DNA from: Microbacterium murale
GTDB taxonomy: Bacteria > Actinomycetota > Actinomycetes > Actinomycetales > Microbacteriaceae
Direction of reading: 5' to 3'
Assembly (NCBI RefSeq): GCF_030815955.1
Contig: NZ_JAUSXK010000001.1
Span: 2,914,001 to 2,978,000 of the forward strand
Length of the DNA: 64,000 nt
Shown piece by piece: positions 15,692-24,616 of this stretch (its first letter is position 1; every line of letters starts with the position of its first letter). A model generated the notes under the pieces. That model had not been told where the DNA came from. It searched no databases and saw only the letters and a program-made list of their open reading frames with translations. A program made the translations under genes and the position numbers.

Positions 15692-16882
15692 ATGATCGGC
15701 GACGTGGGCAGGCAGCTCGTGCTCGGACTCGGCGGCACCGTGGACTTCGAGTTGCGGTGGGATGCCCTGGTGTTCGAGAAGCTGGCGCGCGAGCACGGTG
15801 TGCGGCGGGACGAGTTGACCGCCACGGCGCCGATCGTTGATGAGCGGTCACTTCTGGTGACGATTCTCGCGTTCGTCGCTGTCGGGACGGGGGCGGAGCG
15901 CTTCGTCGCATCGTCTGAGGTGGTGGAGCAGTTCGCATCGCACTTCTCGTTCGACGTAACCCTGGGCGGCACCGGTGTCCGGGCCGGTCTCGTGCTCGAC
16001 AGCCTCGGTTTCCCGAGCGTGCAGCACCTTGTGAGCGTCGACGACAATGTGCGGCGGCTGTTGCCGGCGCGGATCACGATCCTCTCCTCGGCCGTGAACG
16101 ACACGCTCGACCCGCACCTGATCGTGCAGTACCCGGTCGGGGCGAAGGTGCGCCTCCTCGACGGCGACGTCGTCTCCCCGGCCGCGAATCGGCTGATCTT
16201 CGCGAACGATCCTCCGAACCGCGAGATGGCGATCGCCGCGTCGCTGCCGGATGCACTCGCCACGGCATCCGCGTTCCTGATCTCCGGCTTCAACACCATG
16301 CAGGATCATGACCTGCTCGAACGACGGCTCGACGACATCCTGCTCGCGATGCGGCGGATGCCGACGGATGCCCTGGTCTACTACGAGGATGCCGGCTTCT
16401 ACACGAGGGATTTCGCCGAGACTGTGCGAGCTCGTCTGCTGTCCTACTTCGATGTGTACGGCATGAATGAAGACGAGCTGCAGGAGTACCTCGGTCATGC
16501 CGTCGACCTGCTCGATGCCCCCGACGTGGTGCGAGCGCTCCGGAAGATACAGGAGATCATCCCGGTCCCCGCGCTCGTCGTGCACACCAGGTATTGGGCG
16601 ATCGCCGTCGGGGCGGATGCCGAGCGTCACCGCGATGCGCTAGAGAGTGCAGTGCGAGTGGCCGCCACTCGGTACCGCCTCGGCGATGGCTTCACCGCGG
16701 CACAGGCCGAGGCGACCGCGGACATGGACAGGCACCGAAGCGGCGCACGACTCGTGAGCGCGGTTGAGGCCAGCATGCCGGACGCCGCAGGGGTGCCGGC
16801 CTACGCGCTCGACATCGCGCAGCCCACGACAATAGGACTAGGAGACAGCTTCGTCGGTGGCTTCCTCTCCGCCTACGCATAG
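15692..16882 (+). CDS. ADP-dependent glucokinase / phosphofructokinase family sugar kinase
   Basis: A 396-residue protein with the landmarks of ADP-dependent sugar kinases of the ribokinase superfamily: GGTGVRAG (92-99), the GFNTMQD segment (Asn201-Asp205), YYEDAGF (about 230) and GLGDSF near the C-terminus with the likely catalytic base Asp385. An N-terminal lid segment precedes GGTG. Characterised members use ADP in place of ATP to phosphorylate glucose or fructose 6-phosphate and are best known from archaea. It lies between a class II aldolase and a ManA-like isomerase, so a ketose-phosphate kinase role (making the bisphosphate for the aldolase) is the natural inference. At about 400 residues it is somewhat shorter than archaeal enzymes. 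Confidence 0.82.
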   Translation: MIGDVGRQLVLGLGGTVDFELRWDALVFEKLAREHGVRRDELTATAPIVDERSLLVTILAFVAVGTGAERFVASSEVVEQFASHFSFDVTLGGTGVRAGLVLDSLGFPSVQHLVSVDDNVRRLLPARITILSSAVNDTLDPHLIVQYPVGAKVRLLDGDVVSPAANRLIFANDPPNREMAIAASLPDALATASAFLISGFNTMQDHDLLERRLDDILLAMRRMPTDALVYYEDAGFYTRDFAETVRARLLSYFDVYGMNEDELQEYLGHAVDLLDAPDVVRALRKIQEIIPVPALVVHTRYWAIAVGADAERHRDALESAVRVAATRYRLGDGFTAAQAEATADMDRHRSGARLVSAVEASMPDAAGVPAYALDIAQPTTIGLGDSFVGGFLSAYA

Positions 16883-16893
16883 AACGGAGCTCA

Positions 16894-17874
16894 ATGATGA
16901 ACCCGATACGGCTCTCGTCGAACCGCCCGCCGGAACGCTTCTACCGAGGGGGCGCGCGTATCGACGCCTTTCGCGGCGAGAGCGGCGCGGCTGAACGGGT
17001 GCCGGAGGACTGGGTAGGCTCCACCACGACGGTCCACGGTGAGGAGGCTCTCGGTCTGAGCACGCTCGCAGACGGGCGGGTATTGCGCGACGCAGTGGAG
17101 GCGGATCCGGTCGCCTGGCTGGGGGTCGATCACGTGGAGCGCTGGGGCGCTGACACGCGACTGCTGGTCAAGATACTCGACGCGGGGCAGCGGCTCCCGG
17201 TGCATGCGCATCCGCACGATGACTTCGCGGCGATCCACCTCGGTCGCGCACACGGCAAGGCGGAGGCCTGGTACATCCTGGAGGGCGGTACCGTGCACGT
17301 CGGGCTCCGTGAAGACATCGACGTCACGCATCTCGCGGCCCTGGTTGCCGAGCAGGATGTCGATGCGCTGCTCGGTCTGCTGCATGCGATCGACGTGTCG
17401 CCCGGAGACATCGTCTGGGTGCCGCCCGGGGAACTGCACGCGATCGGCGCGGGTGTGCTGCTGATCGAACTGCAGCAGCCCGAGGATCTGTCGATCCTCC
17501 TCGAATGGGACGGCTATGCGCTCGATGGCTCCGAGAACGGGCATCTGGGCCTCGGATTCGATCTCGCTCTGACGGCGGTGAACATGTCCGGACGCAGCGT
17601 CGAAGACATGCGCGGCTTGGTGCTGACGGCGCCGGCTTCGGGCTCCGCATTCCCGAGCGATGCGGACGAGTACTTCCGGCTCGAGCGGATACCGGTCGAC
17701 GGCATCGCGGTGATCGGGGCGGGCTTCTCGATCGCTGTGGTCACGAGTGGGACGCTCGAGATCGCAGGCGAGCAGTGCCGTACGGGGACCACGCTGCTGA
17801 CGCCGGCGGCCGCAGGATCAGTCGAGGTTCTGGGGCGCGGGGAGGTGCTCGTCGCCCGACCACCGGCTGTGTGA
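16894..17874 (+). CDS. Class I mannose-6-phosphate isomerase-like cupin
   Basis: The 326-residue protein has type I phosphomannose isomerase features: the metal-binding HAHPH (His104, His106, His108), KAEAWYILEGG with a candidate Glu ligand, and GELHAIGAG (His182). It begins 11 nt after the kinase stop and closes the sugar operon. It would interconvert an aldose 6-phosphate and a ketose 6-phosphate, feeding the kinase and aldolase. It is shorter than ManA of enteric bacteria and not similar enough to guarantee mannose as substrate. Another ATG lies 3 nt downstream. Confidence 0.85.
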   Translation: MMNPIRLSSNRPPERFYRGGARIDAFRGESGAAERVPEDWVGSTTTVHGEEALGLSTLADGRVLRDAVEADPVAWLGVDHVERWGADTRLLVKILDAGQRLPVHAHPHDDFAAIHLGRAHGKAEAWYILEGGTVHVGLREDIDVTHLAALVAEQDVDALLGLLHAIDVSPGDIVWVPPGELHAIGAGVLLIELQQPEDLSILLEWDGYALDGSENGHLGLGFDLALTAVNMSGRSVEDMRGLVLTAPASGSAFPSDADEYFRLERIPVDGIAVIGAGFSIAVVTSGTLEIAGEQCRTGTTLLTPAAAGSVEVLGRGEVLVARPPAV

Positions 17875-17905
17875 TCGCCGGGGATGGCACACCGGCCGCC
17901 CCGGG

Positions 17906-17911
17906 TAGACT
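17906..17911 (+). promoter_or_regulatory. -10 element of DUF3817-guaA
   Basis: TAGACT is followed by 7 nt and then the ATG at 17919. There is no Shine-Dalgarno sequence in that gap. Confidence 0.5.
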
Positions 17912-17918
17912 TGACTTC

Positions 17919-18437
17919 ATGCCAGAACCGAAAGCCGCCTCCTTTCCCAAGATCCGCGGGGCGCTGAAGTTCTATCAGATCGCATCGATCATTACCGGTG
18001 TCATGCTGCTTCTGCTGCTGGCCGAGATGATCCTGAAGTACAGCCCCATCCACGTCGAGCTGTTCGCCGGCGGCTCCGGCGGCCTCCTCTGGTTCGCGCC
18101 GGTCATCGTCGGTGACGGATGCCAGTGGTTTTCGCTGTTCGTGCCGGGGGGCATGGGCTGCGACCTCGTCTCCGCAGGCGACGGAGCGAACCTGTCGCTG
18201 TTCATCCTCGTGGCGCACGGCTGGTTCTACGTCGTGTACCTCTTCTCGGTCTTCCGTCTGTGGAGCCTGATGCGGTGGCCGTTCTCGCGCTTCATCACTC
18301 TTGCGCTCGGCGGCGTCATCCCCGCGCTCTCGTTCATCATGGAAGCCAAGGTCTCCCGCGAGGTCAAGGCGTATCTCGCATCACGTGAGGCGGCCATGGC
18401 CGCCGCAACTTCAGAAACCCAGGAGGCAGCGCGATGA
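17919..18437 (+). CDS. DUF3817 family membrane protein
   Basis: 172 residues with about four hydrophobic segments, starting [20 protein letters not shown], then [17 protein letters not shown]; later [21 protein letters not shown] matches the DUF3817 core. The reading frame extends upstream, but the leaderless promoter fixes the ATG at 17919. It overlaps guaA by 4 nt (ATGA), a pairing seen widely in actinobacteria. Function is unknown. Confidence 0.85.
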   Translation: MPEPKAASFPKIRGALKFYQIASIITGVMLLLLLAEMILKYSPIHVELFAGGSGGLLWFAPVIVGDGCQWFSLFVPGGMGCDLVSAGDGANLSLFILVAHGWFYVVYLFSVFRLWSLMRWPFSRFITLALGGVIPALSFIMEAKVSREVKAYLASREAAMAAATSETQEAAR

Positions 18438-20011
18438 GCGCCGACACCGCACAGCGTCCCGTCCTCGTCGTCGACTTCGGCGCGCAGTACGCGCAGCTCA
18501 TCGCCCGCCGCGTCCGCGAGGCGGGCGTCTACAGCGAGATCGTGCCGCACACTGTCAGCGCCGCGGACATCGCAGAGAAGAACCCTGTCGCGCTGATCCT
18601 CTCCGGCGGCCCGTCATCGGTCTACGAAGAGGGCGCCCCTTCGCTCGACGGCGACATCTTCGACCTCGGCGTGCCGACTCTCGGCATCTGCTACGGCTTC
18701 CAGGTGATGGCTCGTGCACTCGGCGGCGAGGTCGCCAACACCGGGCTTCGCGAGTACGGTGCGACGGATGCTGCGCTCACCGGCGATGGCGGCGTGCTGC
18801 TCGGCGGACAGCCGGACACCCAGAACGTGTGGATGAGCCACGGCGACCAGGTCGCCAAGGCGCCAGAGGGATTCGAGGTCCTCGCATCCACCGCCGACAC
18901 CCCCGTCGCTGCCTTCGGCAGTGCGGAGAAGTGCTTCTACGGTGTGCAATGGCATCCTGAGGTCAAACACTCCGACCACGGCCAGGAGGTCATCGAGAAC
19001 TTCCTGCACAAGGCTGCAGGGCTCGCCGCCGACTGGAACAGCGGCAACGTCATCGAGGAGCAAGTCGCCCGCATCCGCGAGCAGGTCGGTTCCGCCCGCG
19101 TCATCTCCGCTCTCTCCGGCGGCGTCGACTCGGCGGTGTCCACGGCCCTTGTCCACAAGGCGATCGGCGACCAGCTCACCGCAGTGTTCGTCGACCACGG
19201 GCTTCTCCGCAAGGGAGAGCGCGAGCAGGTCGAACAAGACTACGTCGCCTCGACCGGCGTGCGCCTGATCACGGTGGATGCCGCTGACACGTTCCTCGGC
19301 CACCTCAAGGGCGTCAGCGACCCGGAGCAGAAGCGCAAGATCATCGGACGCGAGTTCATCCGCGCCTTCGAGAAGGTGCAGCTCGACCTGGTCGCCGAGG
19401 CCAAGGCAGAGGGCGAGCCGATCAAGTTCCTCGTGCAGGGCACTCTTTACCCCGACGTGGTGGAGTCCGGCGGCGGCACCGGAACGGCGAACATCAAGTC
19501 GCACCACAACGTCGGCGGCCTGCCCGAAGACCTCGACTTCGAACTGATCGAGCCGCTGCGCACCCTGTTCAAGGACGAGGTGCGCCAGATCGGGCGCGAC
19601 CTCGGTCTTCCGGAGGCGATCGTCGGGCGCCAGCCGTTTCCGGGGCCGGGCCTCGGAATTCGCATCGTGGGTGAGGTCACCGCTGACCGTCTCGAGATTC
19701 TGCGCGAGGCCGACGCCATCGCCCGCGAAGAGCTGACCAAGGCCGGCCTCGACAACGAGATCTGGCAGTGCCCCGTGGTTCTGCTCGCCGACGTGCGCTC
19801 GGTCGGTGTGCAGGGCGACGGCCGCACTTACGGACACCCGATCGTGCTGCGCCCGGTCTCCAGCGAAGACGCCATGACGGCCGACTGGACCCGCCTGCCG
19901 TACGACGTGCTCTCTAAGATCTCCAACCGCATCACCAACAGTGTGCGCGACGTGAACCGCGTGGTGCTCGACGTCACGTCGAAGCCGCCGGGAACCATCG
20001 AGTGGGAGTGA
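18434..20011 (+). CDS. guaA: GMP synthase (glutamine-hydrolysing)
   Basis: The 525-residue enzyme has an N-terminal class I glutamine amidotransferase domain (about 10-200) with nucleophile GICYGF (Cys near 86) and WHPEVKHS (His/Glu near 173-175). The ATP-pyrophosphatase domain starts with [12 protein letters not shown] (about 227), followed by [12 protein letters not shown]. The C-terminal dimerisation domain ends with the conserved PPGTIEWE. It converts XMP to GMP using glutamine and ATP in the cytoplasm. The start overlaps the DUF3817 stop. Confidence 0.98.
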   Translation: MSADTAQRPVLVVDFGAQYAQLIARRVREAGVYSEIVPHTVSAADIAEKNPVALILSGGPSSVYEEGAPSLDGDIFDLGVPTLGICYGFQVMARALGGEVANTGLREYGATDAALTGDGGVLLGGQPDTQNVWMSHGDQVAKAPEGFEVLASTADTPVAAFGSAEKCFYGVQWHPEVKHSDHGQEVIENFLHKAAGLAADWNSGNVIEEQVARIREQVGSARVISALSGGVDSAVSTALVHKAIGDQLTAVFVDHGLLRKGEREQVEQDYVASTGVRLITVDAADTFLGHLKGVSDPEQKRKIIGREFIRAFEKVQLDLVAEAKAEGEPIKFLVQGTLYPDVVESGGGTGTANIKSHHNVGGLPEDLDFELIEPLRTLFKDEVRQIGRDLGLPEAIVGRQPFPGPGLGIRIVGEVTADRLEILREADAIAREELTKAGLDNEIWQCPVVLLADVRSVGVQGDGRTYGHPIVLRPVSSEDAMTADWTRLPYDVLSKISNRITNSVRDVNRVVLDVTSKPPGTIEWE

Positions 20012-20012
20012 C

Positions 20013-21404
20013 GTGGGCGGGACCAGCGTAGGTTCCGTGTTGCCGGATGCAGAGTACCTGGTGCTCTCCAGCCGGCTGATCCCCGATCTCGACGGCGGCT
20101 ACACGATCGCGACGTTGTCACGCGCCAGGCTGCTCGCCGCTGCGGGCGTCGCCGACGGCGCAGGTCCGCTGCTTCTCACGTTCGATCCTGCAGAGGCGGC
20201 GTCGCACGCCGCGCATCGTGCGACGTTCGCACGGCGTGGGGCGATCGCCGATTCGGCGCGCATGCGCAACTTGTTCGATGAGGCGGTGTCTGCTTCGGGC
20301 GGCGCGGCCGCATGGCTGCGCGACGCGGCGTCCACGGACAGGTCGAGGGTCGTGCCCGAGCGCGAGTACCGCGTACTGCGCGACACTGAGGATCGCCCGT
20401 TCGCCGCACTCCCCGTGATACCGGGCAACCCGGACTGGCATCTCACCGACGAACCTGTGCTCGTCTACGACGAGACGGCACAGGTGGTCGGCGGTGTGGT
20501 CGGCTTCCGCGGCCTGTACGCGGCGTGGCTGCGCCACGTCACGGCGGCGTCGGGAGAGAAGCCGATCGTGGTCATCTGCGAATCACGGCAACTGGGTGAG
20601 CTGATCGCCGATTGGGACGATCCGCGCGTGCGCATCATCCACACGATCCACACCATGCATCTCGAGGCGCCGTACACGCCGGATGCCGCCATGAACGCCC
20701 TGTGGACGCGCTGGTTCGCGCTCGCCGACCGATTCGATGCGGTGGCGTGGCCGACCAGGACGCAGCGGGATGACGTCGTCGCCAGGTTCGGAGCGGATGC
20801 GAATCATGTCGTGATCCCCAACGCAGCACCCGCTCCCGAGGCGACGGCGGCCGAGCGGGAGCCGGGGCTCGTCGTGGTGCTCGGACGTCTCGCGCCGGGT
20901 AAACGCGTCGATCACTCCATCCGGGCGTTCGTGCGGGCCGATGTCCCGGGATCCCGCATGGAGATCTGGGGCGGGGGAGCAGAGCACGATGCGTTGCAGG
21001 CATTGATCGACGAACTCGGCGCCGGCTCCCGCGTCATGCTCGCCGGTCATACGGATGCCCCGGGGCGGGTGCTGGATCGTGCCTCAGCCGTCGTCACCTC
21101 CACGGCGTTCGAGGGGCAGGGGCTGTCGATCCTCGAGGCGCTGCTCCACGACGTGCCGGTGATCTCCTATGACGTGCGTTACGGTCCGGGCGACCTGCTG
21201 GCGGCAGGAGGAGGGATCCTCGTTCCCGATGCCGACGAGGTTGCGCTCGCCGATGCCCTGCGCCTGGTGCTCACCGATTCCGAGCTGTATGCGCGTCTGG
21301 TCGCCGAGGCGCCGGTCGCGGCATCCGCATGGAGCGCCGAACACGCGACCGAGGCGTTCGCGGTTACTGTGCGGGATGTACTCGCCGCGCCGCCCCGACG
21401 CTGA
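20013..21404 (+). CDS. GT4-family glycosyltransferase, poly(glycerol-phosphate) glucosyltransferase-like
   Basis: 463 residues with a C-terminal GT-B domain: LGRLAPGKRVDHSIRAF (about 290-306), AGHTDAPGRVLDRASAVVTS, and FEGQGLSILEALLHDVPVIS with YDVRYGPGDLL, the E-x7-E region of family GT4. This tail resembles enzymes that add glucose to wall teichoic acid-type polymers, which would place its product in the cell envelope. The GTG start is 1 nt after the guaA stop. Both donor and acceptor are inferred only. Confidence 0.8.
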   Translation: MGGTSVGSVLPDAEYLVLSSRLIPDLDGGYTIATLSRARLLAAAGVADGAGPLLLTFDPAEAASHAAHRATFARRGAIADSARMRNLFDEAVSASGGAAAWLRDAASTDRSRVVPEREYRVLRDTEDRPFAALPVIPGNPDWHLTDEPVLVYDETAQVVGGVVGFRGLYAAWLRHVTAASGEKPIVVICESRQLGELIADWDDPRVRIIHTIHTMHLEAPYTPDAAMNALWTRWFALADRFDAVAWPTRTQRDDVVARFGADANHVVIPNAAPAPEATAAEREPGLVVVLGRLAPGKRVDHSIRAFVRADVPGSRMEIWGGGAEHDALQALIDELGAGSRVMLAGHTDAPGRVLDRASAVVTSTAFEGQGLSILEALLHDVPVISYDVRYGPGDLLAAGGGILVPDADEVALADALRLVLTDSELYARLVAEAPVAASAWSAEHATEAFAVTVRDVLAAPPRR

Positions 21405-21501
21405 TCTCAGAATTTTTTCCCGGAGATGTCGATCCGCCCCTTTCCCGTTCGACGTCTTAGTGAGAGGGTCGAAAACGATCCCCCGAACCAAGGAGAAAAT
21501 C

Positions 21502-21930
21502 ATGAAGTTCATGCTGATCATGCGCGCGGACGACTCGGGTGTCGATGCATACAAGGAGATGCCGTTCGAGCAGATCATCGAGGCGATGGGCAAGTACAAC
21601 GAGTCCATGATGAAGGCGGGCGTGCTGCTCGCTGGCGAAGGCCTCACCGACGCGGCCGAAGGATTCGTCGTCGACTACTCTGCAGAGGCCCCGCTCATCA
21701 CAGACGGCCCCTACGGGGAGACGAAGGAGCTGTTCAACGGCTTCTGGATCATCGAGGTCTCCACACGCGAAGAGGCAGCGGAGTGGGCCAAGCGTGCACC
21801 GCTCGGACCCGGTGCCTTCCTCGAGGTGCGTCGGGTCACCGAGATGGAGGACTTCCCAGCCGACAACGAGTGGATCCAGAAGGAAGAGGGCTGGCGCGAC
21901 GAGCAGGCACAGCGCGCGCAGCAGTCATGA
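21502..21930 (+). CDS. YciI-like (DGPF-domain) protein
   Basis: 142 residues: MKFMLIMRAD at the start, LTDGPYGETKELFNGFWIIE-like DGPF core (ITDGPYGETKE about 69-79), then STREEAAEWAKRAP. DGPF proteins are regularly encoded beside ECF42-type sigma factors. The ATG has AGGAG 6 nt upstream. The stop overlaps the sigma factor start (ATGA), so the two are co-translated. The ligand or reaction is unknown; a sensing or partner role for the sigma factor is inferred. Confidence 0.88.
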   Translation: MKFMLIMRADDSGVDAYKEMPFEQIIEAMGKYNESMMKAGVLLAGEGLTDAAEGFVVDYSAEAPLITDGPYGETKELFNGFWIIEVSTREEAAEWAKRAPLGPGAFLEVRRVTEMEDFPADNEWIQKEEGWRDEQAQRAQQS

Positions 21931-23207
21931 CCGATCAGCCGGGCGATGCGATGGAGCGTTCCACCACCAGCGTGGAGCGCTCCATCGCCGCGGTCTGGCG
22001 CATCGAGTCGGCGAAGATCGTCGCGACGCTCACGCGCATGGTCGGTGACTTCGGCCATGCCGAAGACCTCGCCCAGGAGGCGCTCATCGATGCGCTGCGG
22101 CAGTGGCCGGCCGAGGGCGTGCCGCGCAATCCTGCCGCCTGGCTCACGGCGGTCGCGAAGCGCAAGGCGATCGACGGATGGCGCCGCCAAGAGCGCCTCG
22201 ATGACAGGATCGCCGTGATCGCTCACGATCTCGAGCGCGAGCAGGCGGATGCCGCGGATGCGGATCCGTGGGATCCGGATGCGATTGACGACGATGTGCT
22301 GCGGCTCGTCTTCGTCTCGTGCCATCCGGTGCTGTCGCGCGAGGCTCGCGTCGCCCTGACTCTCCGAGTGGTCGCTGGTCTGTCCACCGAGCAGATCGCA
22401 CGGGCCTTCCTCGTGCCCGTCGCCACTGTGCAGCAGCGTATCGTGCGCGCGAAGAAGACGTTGTCGGCGGCGAACGTGCCCTTCGAGGTACCGCCGCGTG
22501 AGGAATACGCGGAGCGGTTGAGCGCGATCTTCGGCGTGCTCTACCTGATCTTCAACGAAGCCCACGCCGCAAGCAGCGGCGCGGACTGGATGCGACCCGA
22601 TCTCGGTGAAGAGGCCATCCGTCTCACCCGTGTACTCACGGCACTGGTCCCGAAGCAGCGCGATGCCCACAGTCTTCTCGCATTGATGGAGCTCACCGCC
22701 GCACGCTTCCCGGCACGAGTGGATGCGAAGGGGGAGCCGGTGCTGCTGGGCGATCAGGATCGTTCGCGCTGGGATCGCGGCCGCATCTCCCGCGGCCGCG
22801 CCGCTCTTGCCGCTGCCGATGCCCTCGGGGGTGGGCGCACGGCGTATGGACTCCAGGCGGCAATAGCCGAATGCCATGCTGTCGCGGCATCCGTCGATGA
22901 CACCGATTGGGACCGCATCGTGGTGCTCTACGAGGCACTGGGTCGTATTGCACCCTCGCCTGTCGTCGAGTTGAACAGAGCCGCTGCGGTAGCGATGGCC
23001 ACCGGACCGGCATCCGCCCTGCGCATCATCGACCGGCTCGCGGCATCCGACGCCCTCAGGGGCTATCACCTGCTGCCGGCGACGCGAGGCGAGATGCTGC
23101 TTCGTCTGGGGCGCAGAGAAGAGGCCCGTTCCGAGTTCGCTACGGCCGCGAGACTTGCGGGGAACGAAAGGGAACGGGCCCTTCTGGAGGCGAAAGCCTC
23201 CGAGTAG
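21927..23207 (+). CDS. ECF sigma factor with C-terminal extension (ECF42 type)
   Basis: 426 residues. Sigma region 2 lies at about 24-90 (FGHAEDLAQEALIDALRQW) and region 4 at about 135-185 (ALTLRVVAGLSTEQIARAFL, VATVQQRIVRAKKTL). A long helical, TPR-like C-terminal part (about 190-420) contains YLIFNEAHAASSG and ends with ATRGEMLLRLGRREEARSEF. This layout and the overlapping DGPF gene identify group ECF42, which has no classical anti-sigma factor. Target promoters cannot be seen. Confidence 0.9.
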   Translation: MTDQPGDAMERSTTSVERSIAAVWRIESAKIVATLTRMVGDFGHAEDLAQEALIDALRQWPAEGVPRNPAAWLTAVAKRKAIDGWRRQERLDDRIAVIAHDLEREQADAADADPWDPDAIDDDVLRLVFVSCHPVLSREARVALTLRVVAGLSTEQIARAFLVPVATVQQRIVRAKKTLSAANVPFEVPPREEYAERLSAIFGVLYLIFNEAHAASSGADWMRPDLGEEAIRLTRVLTALVPKQRDAHSLLALMELTAARFPARVDAKGEPVLLGDQDRSRWDRGRISRGRAALAAADALGGGRTAYGLQAAIAECHAVAASVDDTDWDRIVVLYEALGRIAPSPVVELNRAAAVAMATGPASALRIIDRLAASDALRGYHLLPATRGEMLLRLGRREEARSEFATAARLAGNERERALLEAKASE

Positions 23208-23213
23208 TCAGAT

Positions 23214-23486
23214 CTAGTCGGTTACTTTGTTGCCGCGGCCGACGATCAGACCGTAGATCAGCAGCACGATGATCGCGCCACCGATCGCGAGAGCCCAGGT
23301 GGACAGGCTCCAGAACTCGTTGAGACCGACTCCGAAGATCATTCCGCCGATCCAGCCGCCGAGCATTGCGCCGACGACGCCGAGGAGCAAGGTGACGATC
23401 CAACCGCCACCCTGCTTACCCGGCAGGATCAACTTCGCGATCGCCCCAGCGATCAACCCGAGGATAAGAAATGCGAGGAAACCCAT
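23214..23486 (-). CDS. GlsB/YeaQ/YmgE-family small membrane protein
   Basis: 90 residues, nearly all hydrophobic and glycine-rich (LILGLIAGAIAKLILPG, LLLGVVGAMLGGWIGG). This is the transglycosylase-associated, stress-induced membrane protein family. The ATG at 23486 follows AAGGGG by about 10 nt; the longer frame to 23519 adds a charged leader without support. It sits tail to tail with the sigma factor gene. Confidence 0.88.
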   Translation of the reverse strand: MGFLAFLILGLIAGAIAKLILPGKQGGGWIVTLLLGVVGAMLGGWIGGMIFGVGLNEFWSLSTWALAIGGAIIVLLIYGLIVGRGNKVTD

Positions 23487-23576
23487 GATATAAATCCCCT
23501 TTCTGTAGCGGTGAGCCAACTATGCTCCTTGAATTGCACAAAAACCACCCCCTTGTGCGCGAGTCCCGAATATGGA

Positions 23577-23608
23577 AAAGGCCCCAGCTCCGAAGAGCTG
23601 GGGCCTTT
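23577..23608 (-). terminator. Intrinsic terminator of the Bax-inhibitor-like gene
   Basis: A perfect 14-bp stem (AAAGGCCCCAGCTC / GAGCTGGGGCCTTT) with a 4-nt loop; on the minus strand it ends in a short T-run. It begins 18 nt after the stop of the gene at 23627. Confidence 0.8.
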
Positions 23609-23626
23609 CATCGAACTTTTTCGCGG

Positions 23627-24529
23627 TCAGTTACTCCCGCGGGCGATCGCGATGATGCGCAGGATCTCGATGTACAGCCAGACGACGGTGACCATGATGC
23701 CGAAGCCGCCGACCCACCCGTACACGCGGGGTGCGCCGTTGCGCACGCCCTGCTGGATCTGGTCGAAGTCGAGCACGAGCGAGTACGCGGCCATGAACAC
23801 GACGAGAACGCCGATGATCAGGCCGAGCGGGATGCCCATGATCTCCACGCTGCGCAGACCGAACGCGTTCTGGTTGATGCCGGTCCACATGAGAACGAGG
23901 TTCAGCAGAGAGAAGACGAGGTAGCCGACCATGGCGATCATGAAGATCTTGGTCATCTTCTTGGAGGCGCGGATCTTGCCGCTTGCGAAGAGTGCCAGGG
24001 TCACGCCGACGACGGCGACCGTGGCGAGCGTCGCCTGGACGACGATCCCCGGGTAGAGGAGCTCGAAGAACGCCGAGATACCACCGACGAACACGCCCTC
24101 AAAGGCGGCATACGCGAAGATCAGCGCGGGGCGCACCTTCTTGCGTGAGGTGAAGGTGATGATCATCGCGAGGACGAAGCCGCCCAGGGCGCCGACGATC
24201 ATCGGAAGCATCGATACGCCCGCGGTGGGGTCGACGCTGACACCGCCCAGTGTCCACACCCAGCCGACGACGGCAGTGACGAGAAGGATCGCGAACAGTC
24301 CGGCCGTCTTCCAGACGGTGTCCTCGACGCTCATACGGTCGGTTTCGATGGCACCGGCCGGAGGTGCGGCGTACATGCCCTCGAGCTGCGCGTTGGCGGC
24401 AGCATCCATGCCCGCATGCGCGAGCGATGCGGTCTGCGCGTTCTGGGCGCCGGCAGCACCGGGGTAGGTCGCTACGTTGCGCGGATCCTGCTTCTGGAAC
24501 GCTGGATTGTTGAATGCGAAATTGCTCAT
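23627..24529 (-). CDS. Bax inhibitor-1 / YccA-family membrane protein
   Basis: 300 residues with a soluble Asn/Ala-rich N-terminus (about 1-75) and seven predicted helices after it. Pairs such as AAFEGVFVGGISAFFE and the C-terminal helix before SLVLDFDQIQQGVRNGAP fit the BI-1-like YccA/YbhL family, in which the conserved Asp residues form a pH-sensitive pore. The ATG at 24529 has GAGG 6 nt upstream; a GTG 12 nt earlier is less likely. It is transcribed alone. Confidence 0.88.
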   Translation of the reverse strand: MSNFAFNNPAFQKQDPRNVATYPGAAGAQNAQTASLAHAGMDAAANAQLEGMYAAPPAGAIETDRMSVEDTVWKTAGLFAILLVTAVVGWVWTLGGVSVDPTAGVSMLPMIVGALGGFVLAMIITFTSRKKVRPALIFAYAAFEGVFVGGISAFFELLYPGIVVQATLATVAVVGVTLALFASGKIRASKKMTKIFMIAMVGYLVFSLLNLVLMWTGINQNAFGLRSVEIMGIPLGLIIGVLVVFMAAYSLVLDFDQIQQGVRNGAPRVYGWVGGFGIMVTVVWLYIEILRIIAIARGSN

Positions 24530-24604
24530 GGTGGGCCTCACTCCGAGTGGGTCTTAAGGTCGCTTTCCTCAACGATACCGGGCTTTTTGATGTATGGGGT
24601 GTTC

Positions 24605-24610
24605 TACGCT
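24605..24610 (+). promoter_or_regulatory. -10 element of the GDPD gene
   Basis: TACGCT is followed by GAGAGC and the ATG at 24617, which points to a leaderless message. Confidence 0.45.
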
Positions 24611-24616
24611 GAGAGC

